A stretch of 64,000 nucleotides of DNA, taken from the NCBI RefSeq assembly GCF_000407365.1, contig NZ_ASVU01000001.1:1974455-2038454 (forward strand). The letters are read 5' to 3'. Each line of letters opens with the position of its first letter. Positions within the stretch are counted from its first letter, which is position 1. The translations under genes and the position numbers were made by a program. Shown piece by piece: positions 9,050 through 17,475 of this stretch. The DNA is from Enterococcus asini ATCC 700915. Its GTDB lineage: Bacteria > Bacillota > Bacilli > Lactobacillales > Enterococcaceae. The notes below the pieces were generated by a model, which was not told where the DNA came from, searched no databases, and saw only the letters and a list, made by a program, of their open reading frames with translations.

Positions 9050-9469
9050 ATGATGAAACAAACATGGAATCTGATTCAAGCTGCCTTTGTGGCAACTGGT
9101 GGATTGGTCGGTTGGTATTTGGGCGGTGTCGATCCATCACTTTATACCTTGCTTGCCTTTGTGGTGGTGGACTACATCACGGGAGTCTTGCGTGCCGTTA
9201 ACGAGAAGAAGGTCTCAAGCCGTATCGGTGCAAAGGGTATCACAAAGAAGATTTTGATTTTCTTATTGGTTGGTGTCGGTCATATGCTTGATGTGCAGTT
9301 GGGGACGGGAAATGTGCTGCGTGATGCGGTGATTTTCTTTTACATCTCAAACGAGGGCATCTCACTTCTTGAAAATGCCGTAAGCATTGGCTTACCTGTA
9401 CCAGAGAAAATCAAGGAAGCACTCAAACAATTACACGGTAAGAAGGAGGACGAATCAAATGGGAATTAG
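9050..9469 (+). CDS. Phage holin (holin family 4 / TcdE-like)
   Basis: A 139-residue membrane protein that would form the hole through which the endolysin reaches the wall. Hydrophobic segments lie near residues 10-25, 28-48, 70-88 and 100-120, and the family-typical phrase VVVDYITGVLRA appears near residue 35-47. The start at 9050 has GGAGG six bases upstream; it begins with two consecutive methionine codons, a pattern that in some holins gives two products of opposite effect, though no lysine separates them here. An upstream ATG at 9017 lacks a good site. It overlaps the endolysin gene by 11 bases. Confidence 0.88.
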   Translation: MMKQTWNLIQAAFVATGGLVGWYLGGVDPSLYTLLAFVVVDYITGVLRAVNEKKVSSRIGAKGITKKILIFLLVGVGHMLDVQLGTGNVLRDAVIFFYISNEGISLLENAVSIGLPVPEKIKEALKQLHGKKEDESNGN

Positions 9470-10373
9470 TAGCTTAGCCACCAAATATGGTTTTCAATCT
9501 TTCCCTCACTACTCATCAGGACGCAGTGGGGCTAAGGTCAACAAAATCGTCATTCATCACATGGCGGGAACGAACTACGACATCGTGCCAAGCATTTGGC
9601 AGACTCGTGAGGCATCAGCGCACTACGGAATAGGCAAGAACGGTGAAATTCGTGCTTACGTGGATGAGAACAATACGGCATGGCACGCTGGTAACTGGAA
9701 CGCCAATATCTCAAGTATCGGGATTGAAAACTGCAACTCCACGGGTTCACCTTCTTGGAACGTCAACCAAGCAACCATTGATTCTTGTGCGAAGTTGGTG
9801 GCTGATATTGCTAAACGTCATGGTCTTGGGAAACTTGTGGTGAATAAGAATCTGTTCCCACACAGCTATTTCTCGAGCACCTCTTGTCCCGGTGTTCTGC
9901 TTGGGAGTTTACAGTACATTGCAGACAAAGCAAATGCAATAAATAATGGCGGAGGTTCATCAACACCAAGTACACCAACAAGTGACTTATATCGTGTTCG
10001 CAAATCATGGGCTGATGCCAAATCACAAGTTGGTGCGTATAAAGATTTGAACAATGCTAAGCGAACAGCAGATAGTCATTCTGGTTATAAAGTCTATGAT
10101 CCGAACGGCAATCAAGTGTATCCAACGAGTTCATCAACATCAAACGTGAAAACTTTAGTGGTTCAAGTAAATGGATTGAATGTTCGTAATAAACCAAGCC
10201 TTAGTGGCACAGTTGTTGGATCGTACAATAAAGGAGCAACATGGACTCTCCCTAAAACAGAAAAACAAACTATAGCTGATGGTTGGGTCTGGGCACGTTG
10301 CCCGATTGGTTATTGTGCTGTTGGAAAGAATACTGGTAAGACCGAACCAGATGATTATATATTAATTTCATAG
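9459..10373 (+). CDS. Endolysin: N-acetylmuramoyl-L-alanine amidase with SH3 domain
   Basis: 304 residues. The N-terminal 165 residues are an Amidase_2/PGRP zinc amidase that cuts between muramic acid and the stem peptide. Likely zinc ligands visible are His33 or His34 in KIVIHHMAG, His135 in FPHSYF and Cys143 in SCPG. A Ser/Thr/Pro linker follows near 170-185, then a short repeat-like segment near 185-225 (YRVRKSWADAKSQVGAYKDL), and an SH3b wall-binding domain at about 235-304 with LNVRNKPSLSG. There is no signal peptide, as expected for holin-dependent export. The start is set by AAGGAGG at 9443-9449. It overlaps the holin gene. Confidence 0.95.
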   Translation: MGISSLATKYGFQSFPHYSSGRSGAKVNKIVIHHMAGTNYDIVPSIWQTREASAHYGIGKNGEIRAYVDENNTAWHAGNWNANISSIGIENCNSTGSPSWNVNQATIDSCAKLVADIAKRHGLGKLVVNKNLFPHSYFSSTSCPGVLLGSLQYIADKANAINNGGGSSTPSTPTSDLYRVRKSWADAKSQVGAYKDLNNAKRTADSHSGYKVYDPNGNQVYPTSSSTSNVKTLVVQVNGLNVRNKPSLSGTVVGSYNKGATWTLPKTEKQTIADGWVWARCPIGYCAVGKNTGKTEPDDYILIS

Positions 10374-10384
10374 AAACAAATTTT

Positions 10385-10428
10385 AAGCCTACGAGAGTGA
10401 TTAGTTTCATTCTTGTAGGCTTTTTTTT
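10385..10428 (+). terminator. Terminator of the phage lysis operon
   Basis: AAGCCTAC at 10385-10392 pairs with GTAGGCTT at 10415-10422, extended by AGA/TCT inside, followed by eight T. It ends the late operon directly after the endolysin. Confidence 0.88.
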
Positions 10429-10579
10429 GATGCTTAGGGTTTACTTTCAGGATTTTGGTTCGCCTGTAACTCATAAAGGATAAATGGATTTTCAAGGAGT
10501 TGACTTTTTCGTCATGTATTAGGCGAAGGGGTGTACTTTCTTAAAAATCCTTTGCCTTAGATTTAGGAGGCGAAAAGCG

Positions 10580-10762
10580 ATGGAAGATAAAACAAAAGAA
10601 CAACTTAGCATCAATTATTCCAATGAGGCAGCATACTACATTTCTCAACAAATCCTTCTGAGCTTGCTTGTAGAAGGCAAAATCACCGAGGAAGAATATA
10701 CAAAAATTGAACAGAAAAACAGGGAAACTTTCAAACCATTTTTATCTCGGATAATGGCGTGA
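10580..10762 (+). CDS. Small SHOCT-like protein preceding the recombinase genes
   Basis: A 60-residue protein with TTAGGAGGCG ahead of its ATG. The second half (LLVEGKITEEEYTKIEQ) resembles the short C-terminal SHOCT motif. Genes like this are often found directly before serine recombinase genes in Firmicutes prophages; a role in excision control is a guess from position alone. It has no membrane segment. It is separated from the first recombinase by 60 bp that contain no clear terminator, so they may be cotranscribed. Confidence 0.65.
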   Translation: MEDKTKEQLSINYSNEAAYYISQQILLSLLVEGKITEEEYTKIEQKNRETFKPFLSRIMA

Positions 10763-10822
10763 ATCGTTGATATAACGGCACTTTAGAGCTAATATGTCAC
10801 CTAATAGAAAGGCGGTGAGTTG

Positions 10823-12373
10823 ATGAAAACGATACACAAATTAGAACGACCAAAGTTGCCAGAGACTCCTAAATTAAAGGTGGCAGCCTATGCTCGTGTA
10901 TCAACAGCGAGTGATGAACAATTATCGAGCTTAAAAACTCAGATTACTCATTACGAGAACTACATTCAGAAAAACGATCAATGGGAGTACGTTGGTGTCT
11001 ATTACGATGAGGGGATATCCGGAACAAAAACGGATAAACGCGATGGTTTGCATCGTCTAATCAATGATGCGGAACATGGAAAAATAGATTTGATACTTAC
11101 GAAATCTATTTCTAGGTTTTCACGAAATACGGTTGATTGCTTGAATTTGGTTCGTAAATTAACTGAAATCGGTGTCACTATGATTTTTGAGAAAGAAAAC
11201 ATCAATACCAGTGATATGGAAAGCGAATTATTACTTTCAATTCTATCGAGTTTAGCTGAAAGCGAATCTTACTCACATTCAGAGAACATGAAGTGGGCAA
11301 ATCGCAAACGTATGGCAAAAGGAAACTATAAAGGTGTTCCACCATATGGCTATTGTCGAAAAGGGATTGATTTTCACTTAGTCCCTGATGAAGCAAAAGT
11401 GGTAGAGCAAATCTTTCAATGGACACTCAATGGGCTTTCAATGCATCAAATTGCATCGAAAATGAATGTGGCAAATATTACAACTAAAAGAGGAGTTAAG
11501 TGGCAGGCATCGGGAGTGAGCATTATTTTACATAATATTGTTTATACAGGAACGATGATTTTTCAACGTTACTTTAACGATGAGCAGTTTAAGAAACGAA
11601 AAAATAATGGTGAGCTTCCAATGTATCGTATTGATAACAATCATCCTGCTATTGTATCGATGGAAGAATCTGAACGAGTACAAGAAATTATTCGAATCAG
11701 GGCAACTTCAAAAGGAAATACGAAAGATGGTAAAAACACGAATCGTTATGCCTTTTCAAAGAAGGTGCTTTGCGACAAGTGTGGGAATACTTACAAACGA
11801 ATTCAAACATATTGGAAAGGGAACACTAGGAAAGTTCAATGGGGCTGTAAGGGGCATTTGAAAGATAAAAACTCTTGCGATGCCCTTCCCATTACGGATG
11901 AAAAGTTAAAAATTGCCTATCTCACGATGTTAAATAAGTTGATATTTGCCCATAAAGTAGTGTTAGAGCCATTGCTTAAACAACAGTCTAACGCTGCCGA
12001 ATTAGAACGAGCATTGGATGAGATGTCTAACAAAGCATCAGAAATTGATGAAAAGTTGGAAGTGTTGGCAAGTCTAAATGCATCTGGAATTGTATCAACA
12101 AAAACGTCATTTGAAGAGCAAAATAAACTTCAATTGGAATTGAAAAATCTTCAAGAGGAGCAACAAAAGATAATCAATTCAGCTAATGGAAAGTCTACAC
12201 AGAGAATTGAATTAGAAGAACTCTATCGATTTACGAAACGAAGTAATATGCTGACGGAATGGGAAGAATCATTGTTCTCAAGGTTTGCAGATCAAGTCAT
12301 TGTTTACAACCGACAAGAAGTAGGCTTTAAGTTAAAATGCGGGTTGATTTTGAAAGAGAGGTTACCAGAATGA
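10823..12373 (+). CDS. Large serine recombinase, first of three
   Basis: 516 residues. The catalytic resolvase domain spans about 14-165, with the active serine in YARVSTASDEQ and the conserved SRFSRNTVDCL. The recombinase domain follows at about 175-285, then a zinc ribbon near 318-355 with CDKCGNTY and a later Cys pair, then a coiled coil at about 390-465 and a C-terminal tail. These enzymes integrate and excise phages and integrative elements through a serine-linked double-strand break. ATG 10823 is seven bases after GGCGG; TTG 10820 is possible. Its TGA overlaps the next start as ATGA at 12370-12373. Confidence 0.93.
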   Translation: MKTIHKLERPKLPETPKLKVAAYARVSTASDEQLSSLKTQITHYENYIQKNDQWEYVGVYYDEGISGTKTDKRDGLHRLINDAEHGKIDLILTKSISRFSRNTVDCLNLVRKLTEIGVTMIFEKENINTSDMESELLLSILSSLAESESYSHSENMKWANRKRMAKGNYKGVPPYGYCRKGIDFHLVPDEAKVVEQIFQWTLNGLSMHQIASKMNVANITTKRGVKWQASGVSIILHNIVYTGTMIFQRYFNDEQFKKRKNNGELPMYRIDNNHPAIVSMEESERVQEIIRIRATSKGNTKDGKNTNRYAFSKKVLCDKCGNTYKRIQTYWKGNTRKVQWGCKGHLKDKNSCDALPITDEKLKIAYLTMLNKLIFAHKVVLEPLLKQQSNAAELERALDEMSNKASEIDEKLEVLASLNASGIVSTKTSFEEQNKLQLELKNLQEEQQKIINSANGKSTQRIELEELYRFTKRSNMLTEWEESLFSRFADQVIVYNRQEVGFKLKCGLILKERLPE

Positions 12374-12786
12374 ATAATACGATGCCATACGGCTATACCA
12401 TAAAGAATGGGGCAATAATTGCAGATGAGTTACGGTCAAATCAAGTACAAGATTTCTTTAGATTGTATCTTGATGGTCTGGGGCTGAAAGAAGCAGGAAA
12501 ACAATCTGGTATCAACAAACAACACTCAGTAATGAAACACATTTTGATGAATGAAATTTACTTAGGTACAGAAATTTACCCACAAATTATTGATGACGAT
12601 GCATTTCACCAAGCTCATCTGGAACAGGAAAAGCGTGGGAAACACCTTAGAAAACCGCAAAAAGCAAAACCTGTCGAAAGAAAAGAGATACCTATCCAGT
12701 TTGAAATGGGTGCGGTAATTGAAACATATTCCGACCCATTCAAACAGGCTCAATATGCATATTCAAAAATTAAGGAGGCAAAATGA
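12370..12786 (+). CDS. Truncated recombinase-like protein without catalytic domain
   Basis: 138 residues beginning at an ATGA overlap with the first recombinase. The start (MPYGYTIKNGAIIADE) and the part with MKHILMNEIYLGTEIYPQ match the DNA-binding recombinase domain of large serine recombinases, but there is no resolvase domain, no catalytic serine motif and no zinc ribbon. It is intact and sits in frame-coupled order between two full recombinases, which argues for a conserved accessory factor and not a chance fragment. A part in directionality or synapsis is inferred. Confidence 0.75.
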   Translation: MNNTMPYGYTIKNGAIIADELRSNQVQDFFRLYLDGLGLKEAGKQSGINKQHSVMKHILMNEIYLGTEIYPQIIDDDAFHQAHLEQEKRGKHLRKPQKAKPVERKEIPIQFEMGAVIETYSDPFKQAQYAYSKIKEAK

Positions 12787-12787
12787 A

Positions 12788-14338
12788 ATGACTGGAAAAC
12801 AAGTCACCGTCATCCCAATGAAGCCAAAGAAATGGGTGGCGGATAATACTGAAGAAAAACCAAAATTAAAGGTTGCGGCCTATTGTCGAGTTTCAACTGA
12901 GATGGAAGAACAGGCAAGTTCTTATGAGGCACAAGTCCAACACTACACGGATTACATTCAGAAAAATCCTGATTGGGAGCTTGCGGGGATATTTGCAGAT
13001 GAAGGGATTTCCGGGACAGATACGAAAAAACGTGCCGAGTTCAACCGAATGATTGATGCTTGTAAGAACGGCGAGATTGAATACATCATTACCAAATCGA
13101 TTTCACGTTTTGCTAGAAATACAGTAGATTGTCTGCAATACATCAGGAAACTAAAGGAACTAAAGATTGCAGTGTTCTTTGAAAAAGAAAATATCAATAC
13201 GATGGATGCCAAGGGGGAAGTGTTGCTAACGATTATGGCAAGTCTGGCACAGCAAGAAAGTCAATCCCTGAGTCAGAATACCAAGATGGGCGTGCAATAT
13301 CGCTTTCAACAAGGACAGCTTAGAATCAACCATAATCATTTTCTCGGTTACACCAAAGATGAGGATGGGAACTTGGTGGTTGAGCCTAATGAAGCAGAAG
13401 TCATTAAACGCATTTTCCGAGAATACCTTGAAGGGAGTTCCTTGCAGGAGATTGCGAAAGGATTGATGGATGACGGTATCTTAACGGGTGGAAAAAGAAA
13501 ATTATGGCGTGCAGAGGGCGTTCGGCTGATTCTTCGAAACGAAAAATACATGGGCGATGCCTTGCTCCAAAAGACATTCACAGTGGATTTCCTTACCAAA
13601 AAACGTGTGAAGAATGATGGTAGTTACGCTCAGCAATATTATGTTGAAAATAGTCATCCAGCAATTATTCCCAAAGATATCTTTATGCAAGCACAACAAG
13701 AACTGGATAGACGTAAATCAATGAAAAATAAAAATTCCCAATGCTTTTCAGGGAAGTACGCATTAACTGGTATCACCATTTGTGGTGACTGTGGGAATGT
13801 TTATCGCAGAGTTCATTGGAAGAATCGAGGAACCGTATGGCGTTGTAAGTCCAGAGTGGATAAACGAGAACACAACTGTAGTGGTCGCACAATCTATGAA
13901 AAAGATTTACACCAAGGAATTCTGCAAGCGATTAATGAAACGCTAATTGATCGAGACATTTTTCTCCAACAGCTAACGGACAACATCAATTCAGTTCTGA
14001 CAGACGTATTGACTGAACAACTTGTGGTTTTGGATAAACAATTAAAAGATTTAGAATCTGAAATCATTAGCGTGGCAATTGGTGGTCAGGGCTATGATGA
14101 ACTTGTAAGCCAAATATTTTCACTAAGAGATGAACGAGATGCGGTTGCAAAACAAATAGCAGCGAATACTAATTTGCAACAACGTGTTGATGAGATGGAA
14201 GCATTTGTAAAAGAACACGATGTCATCACCGAGTATAGCGAAGTGCTTGTTCGAAGACTGATTGAGAAGGTCACCATTTTTAAAAAGAACATTGTTGTTG
14301 ATTTCAAGAGTGGTGTGAGTATGGCGGTTGAAATATAG
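12788..14338 (+). CDS. Large serine recombinase, third of three
   Basis: 516 residues with a resolvase domain at about 22-175 (active serine in YCRVSTEMEEQ; SRFARNTVDCL), a recombinase domain to about 300, a zinc ribbon near 330-370 with CGDCGNVY and WRCKSR, and a coiled coil near 410-490. ATG 12788 follows AGGAGG by nine bases and the previous stop by two, so the three genes form one translational unit. It is clearly related to the first recombinase but diverged. In staphylococcal cassettes two different serine recombinases act together; a similar division of labour is plausible here. Confidence 0.93.
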   Translation: MTGKQVTVIPMKPKKWVADNTEEKPKLKVAAYCRVSTEMEEQASSYEAQVQHYTDYIQKNPDWELAGIFADEGISGTDTKKRAEFNRMIDACKNGEIEYIITKSISRFARNTVDCLQYIRKLKELKIAVFFEKENINTMDAKGEVLLTIMASLAQQESQSLSQNTKMGVQYRFQQGQLRINHNHFLGYTKDEDGNLVVEPNEAEVIKRIFREYLEGSSLQEIAKGLMDDGILTGGKRKLWRAEGVRLILRNEKYMGDALLQKTFTVDFLTKKRVKNDGSYAQQYYVENSHPAIIPKDIFMQAQQELDRRKSMKNKNSQCFSGKYALTGITICGDCGNVYRRVHWKNRGTVWRCKSRVDKREHNCSGRTIYEKDLHQGILQAINETLIDRDIFLQQLTDNINSVLTDVLTEQLVVLDKQLKDLESEIISVAIGGQGYDELVSQIFSLRDERDAVAKQIAANTNLQQRVDEMEAFVKEHDVITEYSEVLVRRLIEKVTIFKKNIVVDFKSGVSMAVEI

Positions 14339-14350
14339 AAATTAAAAGTT

Positions 14351-14380
14351 AATGCTTGCGGTAATCCGTGAGCATGTTTC
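14351..14380 (+). terminator. Hairpin after the recombinase operon, weak terminator
   Basis: ATGCT-TG-CGG-TAAT-CCG-TG-AGCAT forms a symmetrical stem-loop at 14352-14375 followed by GTTTCTTTG. The T run is broken, so termination may be partial. It could also be half of an attachment site, since it lies right after the integrase genes. Confidence 0.45.
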
Positions 14381-14424
14381 TTTGTCTATAATATTAATCC
14401 TGAACCGTTCCAAAGGTAGATACA

Positions 14425-14433
14425 TGTTATAAT
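14425..14433 (+). promoter_or_regulatory. Extended -10 promoter element beside the IS insertion point
   Basis: TGTTATAAT is a TGnTATAAT extended -10 element. The insertion sequence begins three bases downstream. Before insertion this element would have been about 60 bases upstream of the DUF262 gene start, so it is the likely original promoter of that pair. No good -35 was found. Confidence 0.45.
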
Positions 14434-14435
14434 AG

Positions 14436-14451
14436 TCCTGAATAATTCATA
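14436..14451 (+). repeat. IS left terminal inverted repeat
   Basis: TCCTGAATAATTCATA, the exact reverse complement of 16098-16113. Confidence 0.92.
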
Positions 14452-14591
14452 CTTTGACTTCAAACCGTCTGAAACTGCCTAACGGCAGTCTTCATTTTCT
14501 TTTTCATTTTCACCTGTTAAGTGATGCAAAAAGAACCCCATTCTGATATGGTAAAGGTGTCGAAACCAACCATAAGAAAGGAGTTCTTCTC

Positions 14592-15911
14592 ATGACTAGC
14601 TTACACAAAAACCAGGTAAAATTCAATTCAAATTTGACTATTTCACATACAGGTGGTCGCTTATCGAGTGATTCGGGTTTGGTCTTAGTTCAAGAGGTGA
14701 TGAATACCTTCGACTTTTCACACGTAGCTAAACAGTGGCTCCATATTAAAGACAAACGTGTTTACTTCACACATGATAACTTAGCGATATTAGAACAACT
14801 CATTATGCAGTTAATTGCTGGGTACTCGGCAGACTCATCAGCTAATCTATTAAGACAGGATCCAGTCTTTCAAGCTGTACTCGGTAAAAAAGAGTTGGCC
14901 TCACAATCGTCAATCTCACGGTTTTTAGATCGTTTCACCGAGGAGAACATGGATCAACTCCAAGCATTAAATCAGTCGCTGATTGATAAAGCGCGTTTGA
15001 TTCGCAATGACACCGAGTTAATCATTGATGTCGATTCCACACATTCGGATACCTTTGGACGCCAAGAACAAACAGATTATAATGCCCATTATCAAACCTA
15101 CGGCTATCACCCATTAGTTGCATTTGACGGATTGACCGGAGATTTCCTAAAAGCTGAACTGCGTTCAGGCAATCAGTACACGTCTAAAGGGGTAAAAGCC
15201 TTTATCGACCCGCTGTTACACCACTACAAGAGCACGTTACCTCATACCGAGATATTGGTTCGGGGTGACAGCGGCTTCGCCACACCAGAGGTGTATGAAT
15301 CTTGTGAAGCAACTGAAAGCCAGTACGTTATCCGATTAAAGAGCAATCGGAGGTTAAGTCAGTTAGCTGAACACTCTGTTCTTTATGGGGATAATAAAAA
15401 ATGGGAAGACCGAGAAATACAGTATTTTTCACTCCCTTATCAAGCACAATCCTGGTCAAAACCCCGTCGCGTTTGTATTCGATCAATCCGTGAAGCAGGA
15501 GAGCTTCTTTTTCACCACGCATTCATTGTGACGAATCTATCCGATAATGTCTCGCCTGAAGTCATATTCTCTCTTTACGGCAAGCGTGGAACAATGGAAA
15601 ATTTCATCAAAGAAGCGAAATCAGGCTTTTATTTTGACAAAACAGATAGTCCGCGTTTCCTGGAAAATCATGTCAGAATGATGATCAGTGTCCTGGCTTA
15701 CAACCTCGTCAATTTTTTAAAGACCATTGGATTTGAACAAGTGAATCGGGGGATGACGATTCATTCTATACGATTGACATTGCTTAAAGTTGCCGGAAAA
15801 CTCGTTAAAACAGGTAGACAAGTCTATCTCAAACTGTCGAGTTATCATGTGTATCAAACTGAATTTTATAAGGTTTTTGAACGCCTACGGCGATCTAGGC
15901 AATGGATTTAG
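14592..15911 (+). CDS. IS1380-family transposase (DDE)
   Basis: A 439-residue transposase that cuts and joins the IS ends. Family landmarks are an N-terminal helix-turn-helix region with SHTGGRLSSDSGLVL, the first catalytic Asp in LIIDVDSTHSDTFG near residue 145, the second in LVRGDSGF near residue 228, and the Glu in YGKRGTMENFIKEAK near residue 336, the usual signature of this family. AAGAAAGGAG precedes the ATG. Length and motifs are complete, so it looks functional. No terminator follows it, so transcription may run on into the DUF262 genes. Confidence 0.95.
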   Translation: MTSLHKNQVKFNSNLTISHTGGRLSSDSGLVLVQEVMNTFDFSHVAKQWLHIKDKRVYFTHDNLAILEQLIMQLIAGYSADSSANLLRQDPVFQAVLGKKELASQSSISRFLDRFTEENMDQLQALNQSLIDKARLIRNDTELIIDVDSTHSDTFGRQEQTDYNAHYQTYGYHPLVAFDGLTGDFLKAELRSGNQYTSKGVKAFIDPLLHHYKSTLPHTEILVRGDSGFATPEVYESCEATESQYVIRLKSNRRLSQLAEHSVLYGDNKKWEDREIQYFSLPYQAQSWSKPRRVCIRSIREAGELLFHHAFIVTNLSDNVSPEVIFSLYGKRGTMENFIKEAKSGFYFDKTDSPRFLENHVRMMISVLAYNLVNFLKTIGFEQVNRGMTIHSIRLTLLKVAGKLVKTGRQVYLKLSSYHVYQTEFYKVFERLRRSRQWI

Positions 15912-16097
15912 GCTAGTTATCGTAAAAATTTTTAACCTATTTTTCCAAGGGGTCAGTCTGCCCTTAAATAGACAAATAATTTTTATTATAGCCTTCTTCC
16001 GTATATATCCTGTTCGAAAACACATTATTTTGGGAGAATGTATCTGCCTAATTTAAATATAGGCACTTTGTTCAAAAAAATAGCTTAAATTTAGAGC

Positions 16098-16113
16098 TAT
16101 GAATTATTCAGGA
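16098..16113 (-). repeat. IS right terminal inverted repeat
   Basis: TATGAATTATTCAGGA, the exact reverse complement of the left end. Just inside it ATAGCT and AGCTAT form a hairpin whose minus-strand reading ends in seven T, probably a terminator that blocks antisense entry into the IS. Confidence 0.92.
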
Positions 16114-16149
16114 ATAGAATTAATGATTTAAATTAAGGGGGTAAGTGAT

Positions 16150-17475
16150 TTGACACTACTTCAAGAAGAACTACAAATAATCAATGTCGACACTCTGATG
16201 AAGTTGAATCTTAAAATTCCTGAATATCAACGTCCATACCGTTGGTCTTCAAGTTCAACAAATACTTTATTTACAGATACTTACGAAGCTTTCAAGTCTA
16301 AAATTAATGAGTATCGGTTGGGTTCAGTAATTCTACATAAATCCAAAAATCCAAACACTCAGGAATATGAATATAATTTGGTTGATGGGCAACAAAGAAC
16401 AACTACTCTTTCCATTTTATTGTTTGCATTAGGGGAAGATTTTCAAGTTCTTCTGAATGAGGAGTTTAAGCCGACTTCTCAGAACTCAATTAATAACAAC
16501 TATACGTTATTTCAGAAACGAGTTAATGAATTGCAAGATGACGAGAGGGTTAGTTACAAAAAATATCTTAAAGAAAATTGTACGGTTGTAAAGATTGTTA
16601 CTGATAGTGAACAAGAAGCATTCCAATTCTTTGATTCGCAGAACTCTCGTGGAAAGGCACTTAAACCTCAAGATCTCTTAAAGTCGTACCATCTAAGAGA
16701 AATGACAAGAGATCCTGAAGAATTAAAAATTAAGTTGATATCTGAGTGGGAAGACACTAATCAAAATGCTTTGGAAGAATTGTTTAGAACGTATCTTTAT
16801 CCGGTTATACGTTGGTTTAGAAATCGTGACGGTTTGAATTACTCATCTGATAAGATTCAGGATTTTAAGGGAATTAAACAAGCTAATACATACAATTATG
16901 CTATTTATCATAAGGCGAGTAATATTTTCATTGAGCAAGTTAATTCAAGTGGTTCGAGTGAACTACTCAGTTCTGGAGAGCTAAATCAATTTCAATTAAC
17001 TCAGCCAATTATTGCAGGTAAAAGATTTTTTGCATGGACGCTGCATTACTCAGTTTTATTGGAGCAAGTGAAGAATAAAATTGATAACTACCATAATCAT
17101 AATAAATCTGAAATCCCAGACAAACGTACTGGGGACATTTATATCAAACAGCTTTATGAAGCAGCATTAATGTTTTTTGCAGATAGATTTGGTTTTGATG
17201 CGATTGATGATTCAATTATGCATCAATTGTATACGTGGAGCTATTCGCTAAGGTTAAAGATGAAGGCAGTTTATCCTCAAACGATAAATAAGTATGCTCG
17301 TGGGCAACATGATCGAATTAATAAGGATAAAGACCTGTTCAATTTGTTAAGCGAAATGGTAGATCCTCAAGAATTAAAAGCAGTAATTATGGAAAAAGTG
17401 GATGAATCTGATGTGCAAAATAATCAATACAAAACATCATATGAGTTAATGAAACGATGGAATGGGTGGAAATAA
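16150..17475 (+). CDS. DUF262 (GmrS-like) NTP-dependent regulator or nuclease subunit
   Basis: 441 residues starting at TTG, eight bases after GGGGG. DUF262 hallmarks are all present: IPEYQRPYRW near residue 22, the DGQQR motif in VDGQQRTTTL near residue 79, and FFDSQNSRGKAL near residue 160. The DGQQR motif binds and hydrolyses NTP in GmrSD, SspE and related defence proteins. There is no C-terminal DUF1524 nuclease here; the C-terminal half is helical and unrecognised. The stop overlaps the next start as TAATG, so the two proteins are probably made together. The DNA is AT-rich compared with the core genes to the right, in keeping with transfer. Confidence 0.85.
   Translation: MTLLQEELQIINVDTLMKLNLKIPEYQRPYRWSSSSTNTLFTDTYEAFKSKINEYRLGSVILHKSKNPNTQEYEYNLVDGQQRTTTLSILLFALGEDFQVLLNEEFKPTSQNSINNNYTLFQKRVNELQDDERVSYKKYLKENCTVVKIVTDSEQEAFQFFDSQNSRGKALKPQDLLKSYHLREMTRDPEELKIKLISEWEDTNQNALEELFRTYLYPVIRWFRNRDGLNYSSDKIQDFKGIKQANTYNYAIYHKASNIFIEQVNSSGSSELLSSGELNQFQLTQPIIAGKRFFAWTLHYSVLLEQVKNKIDNYHNHNKSEIPDKRTGDIYIKQLYEAALMFFADRFGFDAIDDSIMHQLYTWSYSLRLKMKAVYPQTINKYARGQHDRINKDKDLFNLLSEMVDPQELKAVIMEKVDESDVQNNQYKTSYELMKRWNGWK

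Larger units (their letters stand above)
14436..16113 (+). mobile_element. Complete IS1380-family insertion sequence
   Basis: The element is 1678 bp with perfect 16-bp terminal inverted repeats, TCCTGAATAATTCATA on the left and its complement at the right end. Both flanks carry ATAG (14432-14435 and 16114-16117), a 4-bp target duplication as expected for IS1380. One transposase gene fills most of it. If the end is counted from CCT the element is 2 bp shorter. The transposase is intact, so recent activity is plausible. Confidence 0.92.

Noticed and set aside
10459..10527. TTCGCCT and AGGCGAA form an inverted repeat before the SHOCT-like gene.
   Set aside because: Seven bases separated by 55 is weak; the arms do not extend well, so it was not listed as an operator.
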